DNA from: Pempheris klunzingeri
Taxonomy: Eukaryota; Chordata; Actinopteri; Acropomatiformes; Pempheridae
NCBI RefSeq assembly: GCF_042242105.1
Contig: NC_092016.1
Location: forward strand, 7,144,501 to 7,208,500
Direction of reading: 5' to 3'
DNA length: 64,000 bases
A program made the translations under genes and the position numbers. Within the stretch, counting starts at the first letter, position 1; every line of letters begins with the position of its first letter. The notes below the pieces were generated by a model. That model had not been told where the DNA came from, searched no databases, and saw only the letters and a list, made by a program, of their open reading frames with translations. Below are positions 59,266 to 64,000 of the stretch, piece after piece.

Positions 59266-61376
59266 AGCGGCATTTATTGAGGATGATGTATACTTACGAA
59301 TCTGTCTTTATAAAAATGTGTTAGTACGTAATTGTATGTCAATGTAAGTATCTGATTATAATGTAATATATATATGTAATATGTATACATGTAATGAATA
59401 TGTTGTTTGTCAATTAATGTTGTTTATTTGATCATCATCAGACCTGTGATTAATGGCATTTAAATATGTGTTTTGATGTCAAACTACATTCAGGTCAAAT
59501 TTAAATGTTATGTACTGTTAACAGTACAGGTGTGGACTAAACACCACACGCTCCACCAACCTGATCTAGTTACACCTATGAGAGAGTATGTTGGGTCTGG
59601 AATTTTACATGGAAAATAGAAATAATTAAAAAAAAGATTTTGGGGATAAATACTTTTGGTGTAGTGTCATGTTTATTCTTGTATAAGCAGCACAATAAAT
59701 TACATATAAATATTATATGAGCTTTTTTTTTTGGCTTGACTGGCTGCCATTGACAATAATAATTAAAAACTGTGCTACAATCAACTAATTCAAAATCTAC
59801 TCTTGGAGATTTTCAGTGCAATCTAAATCCTTAACATCGCTGCAAGGTGCACTTTTGAATGTTTATTTAGTGATGTGTGTTTTAATGTACTCTCTTATTA
59901 TAGCTGAAGCAATAATTATGACCATTTTTGCCAAATATGGTTGTGTATTATCCTGGTGATGACTGAGAGAAGGTTTCAGTTCACCTCCCTGTCTTTCACA
60001 TCATCATGTGAGATGCTAAAATAAAATTCATGGATAAACAGTAGCAACTGATGAACGCCATGAAGTGAAGCTGTTACTGTAGACTTCACAACCAAACACA
60101 GAACAAAGGCCTCGGATTTTTCAGCTCCTTTTATTTTGACTAATGTCAGTAATTGTCTTGGCTGATAACGAGTTAGCTTTAAGTTTGCTGTTTCCTCTCA
60201 GGGCTTCCTTTGATTCGCTGTCAGCCCATTAGATGACATTTCCTTCTGATTGCCTCTCCACACGGCGTTTACTGACTGAAAGTTAGCATGGTGCTCGACA
60301 ACTTCAACAGCTTCACTTATGTGTTGCTTTGATGTGCCATATACTCACTGTGAGGCGGGCGAGTCAACATGTTTTTCCACGCAACACTTTTGACAGCACT
60401 TAGTCAACAGCCCCTGTGAAAGGGCTGGTCCCTGTTCATTTCCTCATCAACATGGAGTGATGATGCTGTCGCCCAGGCATCCTTCGTAAAACACTCATTT
60501 GTGGGAAAAACATATATCCACATTTAAAGATTTACATGGCCCTGATTGTAATTAATTACTTCTGGATTTTATTTTTTATTTCTGGAATTATTTGGGGGGG
60601 AGGGGGGTTGAAATAAGAACTATGTTGTGCTCTCAACTTCACTTGCTCTACTTTAAAACATTAGATTCATTCTATTCATTTTTGTGCATCAGCAAGATTT
60701 TATTGAAAAATGTACACCTAAATAAGGAGATAATGTATAATGATAGAAGTGATGTTTTCATTGTCGTTGTGTTACGATTTTATTGTTTGATATTTAGCTG
60801 TCATTTTCTTCCCATGTGGGATGGGCCAAATGTTTATAATGATACAAAAATAAAAAAGAACCATTAATTGGAACGTATGAATGACATGATTACAGAGCAA
60901 ATTAGTAAATGCATGTATGTGCAGGCTGAATGCTGGATTCCATACAATTCTGAGTGGTTTATATGACTGTGTGTGCATAAGAGGGCGAGAGCGCTTGCAT
61001 ACATGCAGTATTCAGCTAACACACTTGTGGGGTATGTGTCTCCATTGTGTTAGGTGACTAAAAGCAGAACAGAGAAGCCAACCTGAAGTCACACAACCAG
61101 GCCTCCGCGCTCTCTGCTGCTCTGCGATGTACATGTTCAGTGCACCCACTCTGGCATCTGCTGGGAAGGGGAGTGTTATTAAGTCACCAAACAACAGCAA
61201 CAAAACACCCACTCACACTGTACAGCTCACAGTCTCCTGAGCGGTGACTCAGGCCGGCACGTTGGGTGTTTCTGGAGGTTTCCTGGCCTCTTGGTGCCGA
61301 CAGAAGCAGGAGGATGGACACGGTGAACGGTTGCACGGCGTGTAACAGAGGTCCCGAACAGTCATGAGTATTAGAC
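59266..61376. other. Spacer between the FoxP gene and the mdfic-like gene
   Basis: AT-rich; nothing gene-like was recognised. It must include the promoter of the mdfic-like gene; the last 400 bases are GC-richer. Confidence 0.5.
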
Positions 61377-62731
61377 ATGTTACCAGGAGAACATCTACCT
61401 GTGGACGGGACGGAGGAACAGAGCAGCCCTTCTGAAGGCAAGTACTTGTGATCTCACCTGAAATAAACTGTAAAACAGTTTATTTCTGTTCATACATGCA
61501 CACACTGCTGGTCTGGCCACTTGCTTTTAAGCTGATAAAGGGTCAATATGTTGTGCTGGTGGTCATTATCTGTAAAGTTTATGCCAACAAAGGTGAAAGG
61601 TTTCAGTATTTCCCTGGGAAAACTGGGTGGGGTGCTAAAAACCCTGAGACACAATGAAACATCAAGGGACATGAAAAGTTCCCTTTAAAACACCTTATTT
61701 AATCATGCAAGGGTTAGAAGCTCTTAAAGGCAGAATCACAATGCACATATGAAATGATGGTGATATAGAATGATTTTAACCTTATGTAAAAACAATAAAT
61801 AAAAAGCACATTGTTCAGTGAAGAATCTGTCATACATTTTCAGCTAACATGACTTTCTTGTGTCTTAAGGCAGTGCGTCTTTAAAATCAGCGCAGGAAAT
61901 CCTCTCAGCACGTGACCCTGTTAGCAGAGGAAATACCATCCCCACTGACCTCATCAGCAGTAAGTGAGACCTGCACACCAAACAATACAGTGACATCAAG
62001 TATTCAGCTCTGCACAGCTGGGAAGACAATGACTGAGAAATAAGCTACCAAACCCACAATAAAGGTTTCGACTTGGGGTCCCTCCATTAGACGGGGCCAC
62101 AAAATTGGCTAATAATGTGGGATCTGCTTTAGTTTACTGTACTTTACTAGTGCAAGGTCCCTACTAAATCAAAATCAATCAAATTACTTTTGGGAAGCCT
62201 GGCCGTCTGGGGGCTGTGGGTAAATTATCTGCTTTGCATGGATGGTTATCCAGCCATGGTTCTACTTTTATATGCTCTAAATATACTGAAACATCTAAAG
62301 AAATTAGGCACAGAACAAGGATCTTACCCATACCAGTCTCCCCCTGTGCACTTTCTAATTCTAAATTCCAGATTGATTATAACTTGGATTTTCTTTGTGC
62401 TCACTCAGACATTTTTATCATTAAGGTTTTTTTCCATTCTACCCGTGTTCTGTGATGATCAAGTGAGACAATCATCATGGTATGTCTGGTTTTTGCCCAG
62501 CCCAGCCTCTCCCAGCAGAGGCGTCAGAGGAGGCAGCAGAGTTTAAGAAGCCACAGTGTGACCTCCAGAAGCCCACCTGCCCGCGATGTGGCCTCATAGT
62601 CCAAGATCACAGACTCCCCGATGTCTCACCGGCCCTGAGCCGACTGCAGGGCTCCAGTCTGTCGGTGCACAGCAGCAGGAGGAGCAGGAGCAGGAGCAGT
62701 GTGGCGGGCTCACACCAACCTACGGCTACTG
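61377..62731 (+). CDS. mdfic: MyoD-family-inhibitor-domain protein, partial (mdfic-like), last exon beyond the window
   Basis: Three exons with matching phases: 61,377-61,441 (starts MLPGEHLPVDGTEEQ; weak donor AA|GTACTT), 61,874-61,959 (ASLKSAQEILSARDPVS; strong donor A|GTAAGT), 62,501-62,731 (ends SHQPTATG with donor G|GTAGGC). Together 382 bases, 127 codons plus one base. The third exon has SRLQGSSLSVHSSRRSRSRS, which parallels the human MDFIC segment HRKIQSSLSVNSDISKKSK before its cysteine-rich domain; the leftover G would suit the Glu of the EDCC that opens that domain. MDFIC proteins bind myogenic and other transcription factors, and MDFIC and MDFI act as auxiliary subunits of PIEZO channels. 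Human MDFIC lies directly downstream of FOXP2, which supports the call. The Cys-rich exon is not in the window. Exon 1 is the least certain part. Confidence 0.62.
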
Positions 62732-62734
62732 GTA

Positions 62735-64000
62735 GGCACAATACAGTTCATCTACAACTGATATCACAATAAATCATGACACTTATCTTGATAATGATAC
62801 TAAGTAAATAGTTTTTAATAAATTAGAATGAGATTTCTGTTCCTCACCTTGGTTTGATTATATGTGTTCGTCTGGATTATTTACAGTATGACAGTAAGAG
62901 CTTTGATTGGCTGAACATTGGTTAAATGTTACTGCTTGCTGATTTTGCCCCACTTGATACTTCCCATTAAACAGCTCACAGCAGCTGTGCACTGCCTTGA
63001 GGCCTTTTCTCCTGTTAAACAAAAACAGTATGAAAACACACATAAATGTCAAATTTGTCTGGCTTGTCCAAGGCTTGTCGAGTGAAGCATTTTCTCCACA
63101 TATCAACAAGACGGGGTGGCGACAGGAACATTCCCGTTATACTCTACAAAAACAAACTAGGTCACAAATGTTTCATTTATGCGTTTTCTGAAGTATTTTC
63201 ACACAGTATGTCCAGGTTTTACAAGACAAAAGCATAAGACTAAAGTTAGTACACTTTGCACTTTACTTTGTGATACAGTCGCTCCCCAGGCAAACATTTG
63301 AAAAGCTGGTTGCAGTGTCAGATGATAAAATTGCTTTTTTTTTTGAGGCAAATCCAACTGTCTCTGCCCGCTATAGCAGGCAGCCACGTAATGGTCACTG
63401 CAGTCTGTGGAAAGATTGAACTTTATGATTGGTTTTGCCCCATATTTTGTCTTTTGCGGCCTGACAACAGACATCAATAAAATCGTGAAAAATACCTTTG
63501 AAGATGCAGCTTTCTGCTGGATAACATTTCATTGGGGAGCATCCAGCACTGTGTCCCATGCAGCGGATAAGGAGTTCCAAAACTGGGCGATGGTTGTTGT
63601 ATCCATTAAGACTATTTGTTTCCTGGAAGCTGAGACAAGAGTAAATTTAGGTTGATAACATTATCTGTAATTCAATAACAATAATGGTTTATCATCCAGA
63701 GTACGCTCAAATGATTTTTCTGTTATCACCAAAGACAAAGATCTTTTTACACAAATACAGCTCTAAAAAGTTTCCCTTGAAGACTTTCAAAGTGCAGCAC
63801 TTTCCTCCAGTTTTATCAAAGCGTGCAGCGGGCCACTCCTTGTTTATCATTGTGTTCATGTTGTTACCTCTATGAAGTTATGCATTAAATCAATACAGTG
63901 GCCACACATAATGCCCGTTTTTTCATCTACACACATATATAGATATTAGCATAAGTTATGTGCGGGGGGTGTATAATTGGAGCGGCCACGCAGGAAGACG
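62735..64000. other. Probable intron before the last mdfic-like exon
   Basis: No cysteine-rich exon and no other gene recognised up to the right edge. Confidence 0.5.

Noticed and set aside
62190..62546. Open frame of 118 codons on the plus strand
   Set aside because: It runs through the mdfic-like intron and reads the third exon in the wrong frame.

Overview
The window reads as nuclear DNA of a ray-finned (teleost) fish, most likely a percomorph. The genes have vertebrate intron-exon structure and match vertebrate muscle and forkhead genes. The spaces between them carry dispersed repeats typical of spiny-rayed fish: L2-like LINE pieces, hAT-like miniature elements, the 'gctaacatgct' repeat family, and many (TG)n and (AAT)n microsatellites. 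All gene names come from reading translated exons against remembered family sequences; no search was run.

Positions 1-38,250 are gene-poor. They start with the 3' end of an L2/CR1-type LINE. At 21.5-21.85 kb there is a CpG-rich block and what looks like the first coding exon of a minus-strand gene: a 20-residue signal peptide ending in a phase-1 donor. I could not find its downstream exons. The rest is repeats (a degraded 28S rRNA fragment, an L2 3' tail, a complete hAT-type MITE with 8-bp target duplication, several copies of common teleost repeats) and single-copy-looking blocks that may be regulatory.

Positions 38,270-63,000 are a gene cluster. ppp1r3a (minus, 4 coding exons, 1442 aa) encodes the muscle glycogen-targeting subunit of protein phosphatase 1. 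About 0.95 kb away, head to head, is an intronless forkhead gene of FoxQ2 type (plus, 297 aa). Next comes a compact 15-exon FoxP gene (plus, 593 aa) whose forkhead and post-forkhead segments match FoxP2 better than FoxP1 or FoxP4. After it come three exons of an mdfic-like gene (plus), whose cysteine-rich last exon must lie beyond the right edge.

The order ppp1r3a - foxp2 - mdfic is the order on human chromosome 7q31. The FoxP gene is small, has lost the long polyglutamine tract, one conserved N-terminal exon and the CtBP-binding motif, yet keeps zinc finger, leucine zipper and forkhead. I infer that this is the second, diverged teleost copy of the FOXP2 neighbourhood (a foxp2b-type ohnolog), with a FoxQ2-like gene sitting between ppp1r3a and foxp2. 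No virus, CRISPR array, tRNA gene or bacterial-type system was seen.
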